DNA of 64,000 nt from Pararhizobium sp. IMCC21322 (GTDB lineage: Bacteria; Pseudomonadota; Alphaproteobacteria; Rhizobiales; GCA-2746425): positions 4,378,412-4,442,411 of the forward strand of contig NZ_CP132335.1 of assembly GCF_030758295.1 (NCBI RefSeq). The letters run 5' to 3'. Positions 18,469 through 27,262 of this stretch are shown in pieces. Positions within the stretch are counted from its first letter, which is position 1. The number at the start of each line of letters is the position of its first letter. The notes beneath the pieces were generated by a model. That model ran no database searches. It was not told the origin of the DNA and saw only the letters and a list, made by a program, of their open reading frames with translations. The position numbers and the translations under genes are program-made.

Positions 18469-19458
18469 CTATCTTCCGACGTTTCGGAACCGGTCAAATG
18501 CCACAGCAACTATAATAAAGGTACCTATGAACGTTCCCTGCCAGAAAGTCGAGATGCCCAACAAGATCAATGAATTACGAATCACTTCTATTAACAATGC
18601 TCCAACAACAGCACCCAAAACATTCCCCTCTCCACCAGCAAGATTGGCACCGCCAATGACGGCAGCGGCAATGACTGTGAGTTCCATGGCCTGTCCAAGG
18701 TTTGTTGTAACACTTCCAAGCCAGCCGGCCATCAAGATGCCAGTCAGGCCAGCTGTGAAAGCCGACAGCATGTAGATGCTTACCTTTAACGGTTTCACTG
18801 GAATGCCTGTCAGCGTTGCCGCGTTCTCATTACCTCCTATGGCGAAAAGATATTGACCCCACCGGGTCCATCGGAACACGAGAGACATTACTGTTGCCAA
18901 GCCAACAAGAGCAAATAGCGGGTGAGGCAGGCCAAATGTCGAACCGCCGCCTACCCAGAGCAGAATATCGTGGTCTGGCCCAAACTCCCAGATCATCTTG
19001 TTATCCGAGAGAACCATGGCAAGAGAGCGCGCGCCGGACAGCGTCCCGAGCGTGACGACAAATGCCGGCATGCCGGCATAGGCAATGAGAATTCCATTGA
19101 AGAACCCAACCATAAGTGCTGCGCCAAGTGCAAGAATAGCGGATAGCCAGAAGGGCAGCCCACTGGACATTGCGACACTGATGACCATGGCGCTTAGCAC
19201 GACCGACGAACCGACTGACAGGTCAATGCCACCAGATGCGATTACAGCCGTCATACCAATGGCGATAATGGCGACGAATGTGAAATTGCGTGCCACATTG
19301 AATAGATTCCGTTCGCTCGCGAAGGTATCTGTCAACAAGGTAAGAGCCAGACATGCGAGGATGGCAGCGGAGAAAACCCAGAAGACTTGATGTCCCCTCA
19401 ACTGGGCAAACCAGCTTTTGTACTGCGGTCCATCAATGAATTCGTCTGATGATATCAT
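18469..19458 (-). CDS. Sugar ABC transporter permease (RbsC family)
   Basis: 329 residues with about nine membrane helices. It has the family's conserved stretch AIGMTAVIASGGIDLSVGSSVV (about residues 66-87) and AAAVIGGANLAGGEGNVLGAVVGALL near the end. It forms the inner-membrane channel of a carbohydrate importer with the ATPase encoded 13 bp upstream. The binding protein is not in this operon; the nearest candidates are the two on the opposite strand at 21407 and 22553. Confidence 0.9.
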   Translation of the reverse strand: MISSDEFIDGPQYKSWFAQLRGHQVFWVFSAAILACLALTLLTDTFASERNLFNVARNFTFVAIIAIGMTAVIASGGIDLSVGSSVVLSAMVISVAMSSGLPFWLSAILALGAALMVGFFNGILIAYAGMPAFVVTLGTLSGARSLAMVLSDNKMIWEFGPDHDILLWVGGGSTFGLPHPLFALVGLATVMSLVFRWTRWGQYLFAIGGNENAATLTGIPVKPLKVSIYMLSAFTAGLTGILMAGWLGSVTTNLGQAMELTVIAAAVIGGANLAGGEGNVLGAVVGALLIEVIRNSLILLGISTFWQGTFIGTFIIVAVAFDRFRNVGR

Positions 19459-19471
19459 TGTTATTTCCTTT

Positions 19472-20212
19472 TTACGCGACGTCGATAGCGCCCGTGATGA
19501 GACCGGTAACTTCCTCAGGAGACGATTCCGTCATTGCCTTATGCGCAACAATTCGACCGCGGCGCAGCACGGCAATCCTATCGGATACGGTAAAGACGTC
19601 AGGCATTCTGTGGCTGATGAGAATAACGCTGATGCCGCGATCTCTCAGGCGGCGGATCAGATCCAGCACTTCTGCGACTTGGCGGACCGAAATGGCAGCT
19701 GTGGGCTCATCCATCATAACGATCTTGGGCTCCGAAAGGAGCGTACGGGCAATTGCGACCGCCTGGCGCTGACCGCCGGACATCCGCCTTACAAGATCGC
19801 GCGGGCGGGTTTCTGATTTGAGTAGCTTGAACAGTTCAGCCGAAACCGAGTTCATGCGGGAAAAGTTGATATACTTTATCGGACCAAAGCCACGCCTTGG
19901 CTCCCTGCCAAGGAATACATTCGACGCGGCAGACAAATTGTCGCAAAGCGCCAGGTCCTGATAAACCATCTCTATGCCTTCGCGCTGGGCATCGATGGGC
20001 TGGTGGAAGATCATCGGCTTCCCGTCAATTCCAATTTCTCCCGCTGAGGGACGAAAATTTCCGGCAATAATTTTGACGAGTGTGGATTTGCCCGCGCCAT
20101 TGTCTCCCATCAATCCCAGGACCTCTCCCGGCTCGATTGTGAGCGACACATCCGATAGCGCCTGAATCGCTCCGAAATTCTTTGATATTGCCGACAAAAC
20201 CAGTCGCGTCAT
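19472..20212 (-). CDS. Sugar ABC transporter ATP-binding protein, single domain
   Basis: 246 residues forming one complete nucleotide-binding domain: Walker A GDNGAGKST, signature MSGGQRQAVAIART, Walker B IVMMDEPTAAI and the H-loop VILISHRMPDVF. Like FrcA it lacks the second half found in RbsA/XylG, so it must dimerise. It is the first gene of the minus-strand operon. The start at 20212 is preceded by GGGGAAAC. Its promoter faces that of the epimerase gene at 20385. Confidence 0.9.
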   Translation of the reverse strand: MTRLVLSAISKNFGAIQALSDVSLTIEPGEVLGLMGDNGAGKSTLVKIIAGNFRPSAGEIGIDGKPMIFHQPIDAQREGIEMVYQDLALCDNLSAASNVFLGREPRRGFGPIKYINFSRMNSVSAELFKLLKSETRPRDLVRRMSGGQRQAVAIARTLLSEPKIVMMDEPTAAISVRQVAEVLDLIRRLRDRGISVILISHRMPDVFTVSDRIAVLRRGRIVAHKAMTESSPEEVTGLITGAIDVA

Positions 20213-20311
20213 GTTTCCCCTCGCTTTGCTTGTCCGTTGATGGATTGCAGTAACAGCTCCCTACCAAGCCGATTCATCCCTCATTTCGGTGGGCGGATGA
20301 ATTCGTTCTTG

Positions 20312-20340
20312 ACTAATATTACCTATTTAATATTATTAGT
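20312..20340. promoter_or_regulatory. AT-rich dyad in the divergent sugar-operon promoter
   Basis: ACTAATATTA at 20312 faces TATTATTAGT ending at 20340. The outer seven bases on each side are perfectly inverted. It is placed to control both divergent operons and resembles the dyad at 22459-22489. It is a candidate operator for the LacI-type protein. Confidence 0.5.
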
Positions 20341-20384
20341 AAATAAACATCCTCTGATAATTACGCAATCTGATGGAGAAACGC

Positions 20385-21365
20385 ATGAAGCTGTTGGTGA
20401 CAGGTGTTACGGGAAAAGTCGGGCAGGTATTCCTTCCCGCATTCCTGTCTGCACGCCGCTTCTCAGAATGGGATGTTGTTGTGCTGTGCAACAATCGGGT
20501 CATTGAATCATCAGAGCGCGTTTCCGTAATTTCCGGATCGATGTCTGATGAGGCAGTTGTCGCAGATGCACTTTGTGATGTGACTCATGTTGTCCACATG
20601 GCATCCGTCAAGGAATCGCCGGATTTGATCTTTGACGTGGCTCTGAAGGGGCTATTCGTGTTGCTGGAGGAATACCGTAAATCGGATCAGGCAAAGCAGT
20701 TTGTCCTGCTCAGTGGCGACTGTGTCGTCGGCCATATATTCCACGAATACGCCGCCCCGATTACCGAGGCATCTGCGCCCAGGGCCTATTCTGGTTGCTA
20801 CGCGCTGACCAAGGTTCTGGAAGAGGCTATGCTGGAGCAATTCGGCAATCAATATGGCGTGAATTGGTCCACGCTTCGCGCGCCATGGATAATGGACAAA
20901 GATGACTTCCGTTACGCGCTTGAGTTTGGTGAGGGGCAGTTCGGAGGACCTCCCTGGACGGATATGGTCGACGCGCAATTGCTCCAGCGCTACAGCAATG
21001 GTCAGTTTGTTCCGGTCCTGAGAGACGCAGGCGGTCAACACCTGAAACGAAGTTTCCTGCATGTCGACGATTTGGTCTCCGCTATTCTGGCGACAATCGA
21101 CAATCCGCAGGCGGATAGACAATTATTCAACATAGCAATGAATGAACCCGTTGATTACGGCGCGATTGGTGAGCTTCTCCACGCAAAAAAAGGGCTTGAG
21201 CCCGTGGTGATCGACACCCCATTTCACAGCAATTGGCTCGATAATTCCAAGGCGCGGATGATGCTTGGCTGGAGACCCGAAATAAGTCTTGAACAGCTGA
21301 TTGACCGTGCCTGGAAATATAAGCGCGAGGAGAATGATCCGCGCGTGGTTTGGTATCCCGGATGA
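20385..21365 (+). CDS. NAD-dependent epimerase/dehydratase family protein (extended SDR)
   Basis: Start taken at the ATG at 20385, with GGAGA in front. The 326-residue product has the Rossmann motif TGVTGKVG (residues 6-13), the catalytic Tyr139-xxx-Lys143 (YALTK) and an extended-SDR C-terminus with the substrate loop FLHVDDLVSAILATI. Similar genes accompany sugar ABC transporters and include uronate or sugar dehydrogenases and epimerases. The substrate here is probably the sugar imported by the neighbouring systems. It is the first gene of the plus-strand operon. Confidence 0.82.
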   Translation: MKLLVTGVTGKVGQVFLPAFLSARRFSEWDVVVLCNNRVIESSERVSVISGSMSDEAVVADALCDVTHVVHMASVKESPDLIFDVALKGLFVLLEEYRKSDQAKQFVLLSGDCVVGHIFHEYAAPITEASAPRAYSGCYALTKVLEEAMLEQFGNQYGVNWSTLRAPWIMDKDDFRYALEFGEGQFGGPPWTDMVDAQLLQRYSNGQFVPVLRDAGGQHLKRSFLHVDDLVSAILATIDNPQADRQLFNIAMNEPVDYGAIGELLHAKKGLEPVVIDTPFHSNWLDNSKARMMLGWRPEISLEQLIDRAWKYKREENDPRVVWYPG

Positions 21366-21406
21366 GGCAGGAGGCCGCAGACGGTGTAAATGGAGGAGGA
21401 AAAAAC

Positions 21407-22399
21407 ATGAATATAAAGAAAGTGGCCATAACGGCATTATGCCTATCATCATTGGTGGCCGGATCGGCTGTCGCCCAGGATAAAAAAACTCTGGCGATTG
21501 TCGTCAAAGGACTCGACAATCCGTTTTTCGAACAAATCAATCTTGGCTGTAAAAAGTGGATGTCCGAGAATGCGGACAGCGCGTATGAATGCCTTTACAC
21601 CGGACCGGCGTCGTCTTCCGATGAGGCTGGCGAAGTGCAGATCGTCGATGACCTTCTGGTTCGGGGCGTTGCCGCTATAGCAATCTCACCATCGAACGCC
21701 CCCGCTATGGCGAACCGCATTCGCGCCATCGCGCCAACTATTCCGGTGATGACATTGGATGCGGATTTCCTTGAGCAGGATCGCGATCTGCGAAAAACCT
21801 ACCTTGGAACCGACAACTACCTGATGGGCGTAAAAATGGCCGAGCAGGCAAGCAAACTCAAGTCGAATGGCGGTACAGTCTGCCTTCAACTCGGCAATGT
21901 CGCTGCGGACAACATCAACGCCCGTGCACAAGGCTTCCGCGATACTATTGCCGGCTCAATGAAAGTTGATCGCCTGACCGGTCAGAATGGCTGGACCGAG
22001 ATCGCGGGCTGTCCGCTTTACACCAATGATCAGGCTGACATTGCGAACCAGCAAATGTCAGACGTGTTCACAGCAAATCAGGATCTGGATGCATTCATCC
22101 TGATCGGTGGATGGGCACAATTTGCGCCACAGGCCTATGCGCAAGTGACTGATCAGGTGATGGACAAGCTCAACAGCAAAGAACTGATCATCATTGCTGG
22201 TGACACTTTGCCACCTCAAACCAAGGCCTTCCGGGAAGGTCGCAGCCATTCACAGGTTGGACAGCGCCCATTTGAAATGGGTTATCGGGCGCCAGATGTG
22301 ATGATCCAACTCATCAATGGCGAAAAAGTAGATGACCCTTTGTATACCGGTCTTGATATCTGCACTGCAGAAGATGCCGGATTTTGTGCCGCTAAATAA
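21407..22399 (+). CDS. Periplasmic sugar-binding protein (first of two)
   Basis: 330 residues from the ATG at 21407 behind GGAGGAGG, 41 bp after the epimerase stop. The signal peptide ends at VAGSAVAQD. The mature protein is a Peripla_BP_4 type I binding protein: LAIVVKGLDNPFFEQINLGC, a two-lobe pattern with VMTLDADFLEQDRD and YLGTDNYLMGVKMAEQA. Cysteine pairs are present (around residues 48/61 and late DICTAEDAGFC), perhaps disulphides. It binds a sugar or polyol for import. It may serve the single-domain ATPase and permease on the other strand, or share the downstream transporter. Confidence 0.88.
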   Translation: MNIKKVAITALCLSSLVAGSAVAQDKKTLAIVVKGLDNPFFEQINLGCKKWMSENADSAYECLYTGPASSSDEAGEVQIVDDLLVRGVAAIAISPSNAPAMANRIRAIAPTIPVMTLDADFLEQDRDLRKTYLGTDNYLMGVKMAEQASKLKSNGGTVCLQLGNVAADNINARAQGFRDTIAGSMKVDRLTGQNGWTEIAGCPLYTNDQADIANQQMSDVFTANQDLDAFILIGGWAQFAPQAYAQVTDQVMDKLNSKELIIIAGDTLPPQTKAFREGRSHSQVGQRPFEMGYRAPDVMIQLINGEKVDDPLYTGLDICTAEDAGFCAAK

Positions 22400-22458
22400 C
22401 CAGTCCCCCAAGGGAGAGGGGTTGGCATAAATGCCGCCCCTCAGCCCTGCTTTCAACG

Positions 22459-22489
22459 CCAATTATTAATAATGATATTAATTAATTGG
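22459..22489. promoter_or_regulatory. AT-rich dyad upstream of the second binding-protein gene
   Basis: CCAATTA at 22459 faces TAATTGG at 22489, with a partly symmetric TTAATA-rich centre, 31 bp overall. It lies in the 153-bp gap before the second binding-protein gene. With the dyad at 20312 it suggests a second regulated promoter inside the locus. Confidence 0.5.
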
Positions 22490-22552
22490 ATAAATCCTGC
22501 ACATTTGAGTGCAGCGCAGCCTTTGAGGGAAAGGGCTGCAAGGAGGAAAAAT

Positions 22553-23500
22553 ATGAAATATCTCAAATCGATTGTTATGGCCGCAAGCGTAGCGCTTGTT
22601 GCAAGCCATTCTTTTGCACAGGAAAAACCTGCAATGGCGTTTGTCGTCAACGCCGCATCTGATTTCTGGAAACTTGCTGAGGCTGGCGTTAAAGCGGCCC
22701 AGGCAGAGTTGCCGGGCTATGATCTGCAGTTCCGCTACCCCGCTCAGGGCACTGCTGCACTCCAGAATGCTCTCATGGACGATCTTGTTGTTGCCGGGGC
22801 TGATGCGATCATGATTTCATCGGCCGATCCGAAAAATTCTATTGATGCCTTCAACCGAATTGCGGCCCAGGTGCCGCTCTTCACGACCGACAGTGATGCA
22901 CCCGATAGCGAGCGTATTGCGTATCTTGGTTCATCCAACTCAGATGCCGGCGTTCAGGCAGGTGAGATTGCAGTTGAAGCAATGCCACAGGGTGGCAAAT
23001 GCATGGGCTTTGTCGGGTTTCTGGGCGCCGACAACGCAGTTGAACGTATTGCTGGCTTTCGCAGTGCAGTTGAGGGCTCAGGGATAGAGCTTGTCGACGT
23101 ACGCGGAGATGATGTGGATTTCGCGCGTGCACGTTCCAATGTTGATGATGTGTTGGCTGCCAATCCGGACATTGATTGCATGGTCGGATTCTATTCCTAC
23201 AATCCACCAAAAATATATGAAGCTCTGCAAGCTGCTGGCAAGCTGGGACAGGTGACTGTGATCGCTTTTGATGAGGATCCGATCACACTTGGTGCCGTGC
23301 GTGAAGGCAGTTTCGCGGGAACCGTGGTACAAGACCCTTATCAATGGGGCTACCAGGGCATGAAGCTCATGGCAGCCTATCTGGAAGGTGACAAGTCGGA
23401 AGTCCCGGCAGATGGACTTATAATTGTTCCAACCAAGATTATCACCAAATCCAATGTTGATGCATTTGAAGCAGAGCTGAAAGCGCGCGTAGGCGGATAG
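22553..23500 (+). CDS. Periplasmic sugar-binding protein (second of two)
   Basis: 315 residues from the ATG at 22553 behind AAGGAGGA. The signal peptide is MKYLKSIVMAASVALVASHS, cleaved near SFAQEK. The mature part is a type I sugar-binding fold: AFVVNAASDFWKLAEAGVKA, VPLFTTDSDAPDSERIAYLG, GFLGADNAVERIAGFRSAVEG and VIAFDEDPITLGAVREGSF. It resembles ribose/xylose-type binding proteins and is only distantly similar to its upstream neighbour, so the two probably recognise different ligands or forms. It is followed by a hairpin and then by its ATPase and permease. Confidence 0.9.
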   Translation: MKYLKSIVMAASVALVASHSFAQEKPAMAFVVNAASDFWKLAEAGVKAAQAELPGYDLQFRYPAQGTAALQNALMDDLVVAGADAIMISSADPKNSIDAFNRIAAQVPLFTTDSDAPDSERIAYLGSSNSDAGVQAGEIAVEAMPQGGKCMGFVGFLGADNAVERIAGFRSAVEGSGIELVDVRGDDVDFARARSNVDDVLAANPDIDCMVGFYSYNPPKIYEALQAAGKLGQVTVIAFDEDPITLGAVREGSFAGTVVQDPYQWGYQGMKLMAAYLEGDKSEVPADGLIIVPTKIITKSNVDAFEAELKARVGG

Positions 23501-23521
23501 CAATATTAGCATAATACAAAC

Positions 23522-23558
23522 CCGGGCTGCACGAACTCTGCTGGTTTGTGCAGCCCGG
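23522..23558 (+). other. Strong hairpin between binding-protein and ATPase genes
   Basis: An 11-bp perfect stem, CCGGGCTGCAC / GTGCAGCCCGG, with a 15-base loop and no T-run. It is likely an mRNA-stabilising element that raises binding-protein output relative to the membrane complex, as also seen between frcB and frcC. Confidence 0.6.
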
Positions 23559-23586
23559 ACATTTTCTCTGACGAGCGGTGTCTTTG

Positions 23587-25092
23587 ATGTCTGAATACAG
23601 AAACAAGCCCATATCGCTGGAACTCGTTGGAATCACTAAAGTCTATCCCGGTGCGATTGCGTTGGATAATGTTTCGCTGAACATAAGTGGCGGAGAAGTC
23701 GTTGGTCTGATCGGTGAAAACGGCGCAGGAAAGTCGACGTTGATGAAGGTACTCAGTGGCGCCATCGCTCCAGATGAGGGCAAGATCTTTATCGATGCAA
23801 AGGAGGCCGGTTCTTTGACGCCTGCTGGTGTCAATAAGTGCGGCATCGCATTTGTACATCAGGAACTGAACCCGTTTTCCAATCTTGACGTTACGGCCAA
23901 TGTGCTTCTGGGACGCGAAATACGGCACGGATTTTTCGGTTTTGTAGATCGTCCGTCCATGGAGAAAAAGGTTGCTCCAATTCTCAAAATGCTTGGGACG
24001 CGTTTTGGTCCCCGTGACGCTGTTTCCGAACTGTCTCTGGCCGACCAGCAATTGCTTGAAATCGCACGCGCGCTGTCAATCGACCTGCGATTGTTGATCC
24101 TGGATGAACCAACCTCGAGCCTTACGATATCAGAGACCAATCGGCTGCTCGCTGTCATTCGGCAGTTGAGCGCTGAAGGTGTGGCAGTGCTTTTCATCAC
24201 CCACCGGCTGGCGGAGATCGAGAAGGTGGCAAGCCGTGTTGTGGCGCTTCGCGATGGCTGTAATGCCGGAGAATTGAAACGCGATGATATCAACAAAGAC
24301 CAGATGGTTCACATGATGATTGGTCGTGACGTGACCCAGTTTTACGAGAAAACCGATCACGTTCCCGGAAAGCCTGTGCTGAAAGCGACTGCTCTACGCA
24401 CGAAAGTCAATCCGCACCATTCAATTGACCTTTGTCTGCGCGCTGGTGAAATACATTGCATGACCGGACTGGTCGGTGCCGGACGCAGTGAACTTGCACG
24501 AGCGTTATTCTGTATTGACCCGATTGAGGGCGGCTGCATTGAAGTAGAAGGGAAACCTCTTTCGAGGCATTCCGTTCCTGAAGCGATTGCAGCCGGTATT
24601 TGCCTGGTACCAGAAGACCGCAAGGCTGAAGGCCTCTTCCTTGATTTCACGATCCTTGAAAATATTGCAATGCCCAGCCACGGAGCGCTTTCAAAATATG
24701 GATTTGTCAATTCGACCTTGGAAACGGCGTTGGCAAATGCTTCAAAACAGAAACTTCAGATCAAAATGGCCAGTCTCAGCAATGCTGTTGCAGAGCTTTC
24801 GGGCGGGAACCAGCAGAAGGTGGTTCTTGCAAAATGGCTGGCCATGAAACCCAAAGTGATCATCCTTGATGAACCCACTCGTGGAATTGATATCGGTGCC
24901 AAGGCTGAAGTCTATCGCCTGATGCAGAGCCTTGCAGCCCAAGGCGTAGCTTTGCTGATCATTTCATCAGACATGGAAGAGGTGATCGGCATCGCTGATA
25001 AGGTCACCGTTATGTGCCGTGGCCATATCTCTGGTGTCCTCGCCCGCGATGAATTGACAGAGGAAAATATTCTTCGCCTCGCAGTTGAATAG
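23587..25092 (+). CDS. Sugar ABC transporter ATP-binding protein, double domain (RbsA/XylG type)
   Basis: 501 residues from the ATG at 23587; a GTG nine bases upstream is possible. There are two fused nucleotide-binding domains. The first has Walker A GENGAGKST, a variant signature LSLADQQLLEIARAL and Walker B LLILDEPTSSL. The second has the degenerate Walker A GLVGAGRSE, signature LSGGNQQKVVLAKWL and VIILDEPTRGIDIGAK. This division is normal for RbsA/MglA/XylG. It works with the permease encoded 12 bp downstream and, most likely, the binding protein upstream. Confidence 0.92.
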   Translation: MSEYRNKPISLELVGITKVYPGAIALDNVSLNISGGEVVGLIGENGAGKSTLMKVLSGAIAPDEGKIFIDAKEAGSLTPAGVNKCGIAFVHQELNPFSNLDVTANVLLGREIRHGFFGFVDRPSMEKKVAPILKMLGTRFGPRDAVSELSLADQQLLEIARALSIDLRLLILDEPTSSLTISETNRLLAVIRQLSAEGVAVLFITHRLAEIEKVASRVVALRDGCNAGELKRDDINKDQMVHMMIGRDVTQFYEKTDHVPGKPVLKATALRTKVNPHHSIDLCLRAGEIHCMTGLVGAGRSELARALFCIDPIEGGCIEVEGKPLSRHSVPEAIAAGICLVPEDRKAEGLFLDFTILENIAMPSHGALSKYGFVNSTLETALANASKQKLQIKMASLSNAVAELSGGNQQKVVLAKWLAMKPKVIILDEPTRGIDIGAKAEVYRLMQSLAAQGVALLIISSDMEEVIGIADKVTVMCRGHISGVLARDELTEENILRLAVE

Positions 25093-25104
25093 AAAGAAAA
25101 CAGC

Positions 25105-26106
25105 ATGCAGAAAAAAGATATTGGATTAGGCGTTCTTGTGATCACCGTTGGTGTGCTCGTCGCTCTCGTCAATCCACGCTTTCTGTCGCCGATAAATCTT
25201 GCCAATACGGCCAATCTCATTGGCCTTTTCGGGTTATTCTCGATTGCGGGTGCTTTTGTCATCGTAACGGCTGGCATTGATCTATCTGTGGGGTCGGTGA
25301 TTGCATTGATGGGTGTCATTTTTATAGACCTCACCGCAAGCGGGAATGTTGCCTGGCCGCTGGCACTGGTAGTCGTCATTTTGCTGTCGATTTGTATTGG
25401 GTTTTTGCACGGCTGGCTGATAACCAGGCTGAAACTCCAGCCTTTCGTCGTCACGTTATGCGGATTGTTGATCTATCGCGGTATTGCTCGGTTTTACACC
25501 AAAGATGGCACGGCCGGGTTTAGCTTTGGATCGGATTTTCCAATGCTGGAATTCCTGGTGGCAGGACGAAGCGCCGGAGTGCCGCATTCCGCAATTGCAT
25601 TTGGGGTGGTGGCGATTATGGCATGGTTTCTGCTACACCGAACGGTATTCGGTCGCCATCTTTTCGCGGTCGGCAAGAATGAACAAGCGGCCCGCTATTC
25701 GGGTATAAAAACGGAACGGGTCATTATTCTGGCCTATGTGCTTTGTACTTTCCTGACAGGCATCGCCGCAGTTTTCTTTGCTATGTATACCCGCTCGGTT
25801 CAGCCGTCCTCCCATGGCAATTTTTACGAACTTTACGGCATCGCAGCGGCGGTCCTTGGTGGCTTTTCACTGCGCGGAGGCGAAGGCTCGATCATCGGCG
25901 TGGTGTTGGGCGTGATCCTGTTGCAGGAACTACAAAATCTCGTAAATCTTCTTGGCATTCCCTCTTCACTGAATTTCGCTGTGATGGGAAGCGTCATTCT
26001 CGCTGGTGTTATTGCCGATACTCAATTTTCCCGCTACCGCGATGCTCGCCGCCAGTCAATTGCGATGGCAGCGCTGGAGGACAGTGCAAAACGCCAAACG
26101 AACTGA
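25105..26106 (+). CDS. Sugar ABC transporter permease (RbsC family)
   Basis: 333 residues with about nine hydrophobic helices and the family segments SIAGAFVIVTAGIDLSVGSVI (about residues 47-67) and AAAVLGGFSLRGGEGSIIGVVLG. It forms the membrane channel with the double-domain ATPase. It is the last gene of the plus-strand operon. It is a different lineage from the permease at 18469, so this locus contains two full transport cores. Confidence 0.92.
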   Translation: MQKKDIGLGVLVITVGVLVALVNPRFLSPINLANTANLIGLFGLFSIAGAFVIVTAGIDLSVGSVIALMGVIFIDLTASGNVAWPLALVVVILLSICIGFLHGWLITRLKLQPFVVTLCGLLIYRGIARFYTKDGTAGFSFGSDFPMLEFLVAGRSAGVPHSAIAFGVVAIMAWFLLHRTVFGRHLFAVGKNEQAARYSGIKTERVIILAYVLCTFLTGIAAVFFAMYTRSVQPSSHGNFYELYGIAAAVLGGFSLRGGEGSIIGVVLGVILLQELQNLVNLLGIPSSLNFAVMGSVILAGVIADTQFSRYRDARRQSIAMAALEDSAKRQTN

Positions 26107-26581
26107 ATGGAAGCAGCGCACAACATCCGCTCTGGGCGCGACACGACAGATTGAACAATACGCCAACGTCAGGCCGCGCGAGTGGCTTATTTCATGGGCT
26201 CAAACCAGCAGTTTGTCATTTACGGTTGTTGGCGTGTCGATGTCTGCTCTGACGAGATCACACGATCCTGAAACCAAGTTGAGCAAGCGTCCGCTTCCCG
26301 TCCTCACCTGCCCTACGGACAGCCCTTTCGCAGTGTAACACAGACGTCATTCAGAAACATTCGTTCCCATCTTATAGAGCGCCATTCTGGCTCCGTAACT
26401 CTCGAGCCCAAAGCAATCACAACGACGAAATTCACAAAACCAATTCGGCACTGCAAACTACATGGCTGCAGTTCAACAGCCACACGCGCGCTCCCGTCCA
26501 CCAGCGCGCCATCAAACCTCCATGTCCACTCTTGACTGAGTACTCAGTATGTACTTAATTGCATCTCAACGAGAGACCCGC
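26107..26581. other. Gene-free stretch with the promoter of the GntR gene at its right end
   Basis: I see no gene in 26107-26530 and no clear terminator after the permease. Short frames here lack ribosome sites and family resemblance. Confidence 0.4.
26532..26560 (+). promoter_or_regulatory. Promoter and perfect 14-bp palindrome upstream of gntR-sulfatase operon
   Basis: TTGACT (26532-26537) and TTAATT (26555-26560), 17 bp apart, form a plausible promoter. The perfect palindrome ACTGAGTACTCAGT (26535-26548) overlaps the -35 element and the spacer. A repressor bound there would block RNA polymerase, so it is the likely autoregulatory operator of the GntR protein. Confidence 0.6.
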
Positions 26582-27262
26582 ATGACTGAACCTTTAAGAA
26601 CCATGGCCTATGCCCGATTCCGGGAAAGCCTTTTTGACCGGCGCCTCAAGCCCGGCCAGTTTGTGTCCCAGCGCGAACTGAGCGAATTGCTTGATGTGCC
26701 TATGGGGGCCATTCGTGAAGCGCTTAAGCGCTTGGAAGCGGATGGCCTCATCAGTCTTATTGCGCAGCGTGGCGTTCAGATTGCTGATGTGAATGTGGCT
26801 TTTATCAACGACGCCTTCGAATTCAGGATTATGATTGAATCAGAAGCTGTGCGGCGCAGTGCCGAGACGCCAGATGTTGAGCGACTCACCGATCTGAGGT
26901 CCAGAACACAGCAAATCATTGAAGAGACCAACGCTACCCCGTCAGATGATCTGATGCAGGCCGGATTACAAATCGATCTGGAGCTTCACGAGTTTCTGGT
27001 GTCCGCGTTCACCAACAGTCTGATCCGCCAATCCTATCAGCAATTGGAAGACAAGGTGCGACTGATCCGACTGAACGGGACATATACCGTTGATCGTCTG
27101 CGCGCTGCGATGCATGAGCATCTTGAGATCATCGATGCGCTTCTGGCGGGTGATGAGCAGGCTGCTGTGGCCAGTCTCAACGCCCATCTGACGACGTCCT
27201 GGCGTCGCTCGTTAGGACTGCCCCCGGATCTGCGCTCAAGACAAAGCAGTGAACCGCAATGA
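26582..27262 (+). CDS. GntR-family (FadR/FCD) transcriptional regulator
   Basis: 226 residues from the ATG at 26582, with GAGAG in front. The N-terminal winged HTH reads SQRELSELLDVPMGAIREAL, followed by an all-helical FCD ligand-binding domain (EFRIMIESEAVRRS, then LELHEFLVSAFTNSLIRQSY and MHEHLEIIDALLAGD). The last two supply typical FCD metal-binding His residues. FCD regulators usually sense small organic acids. Its stop overlaps the sulfatase start by 4 bp, so it probably controls the sulfatase-TctCAB operon from the palindrome at 26535. Confidence 0.9.
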   Translation: MTEPLRTMAYARFRESLFDRRLKPGQFVSQRELSELLDVPMGAIREALKRLEADGLISLIAQRGVQIADVNVAFINDAFEFRIMIESEAVRRSAETPDVERLTDLRSRTQQIIEETNATPSDDLMQAGLQIDLELHEFLVSAFTNSLIRQSYQQLEDKVRLIRLNGTYTVDRLRAAMHEHLEIIDALLAGDEQAAVASLNAHLTTSWRRSLGLPPDLRSRQSSEPQ

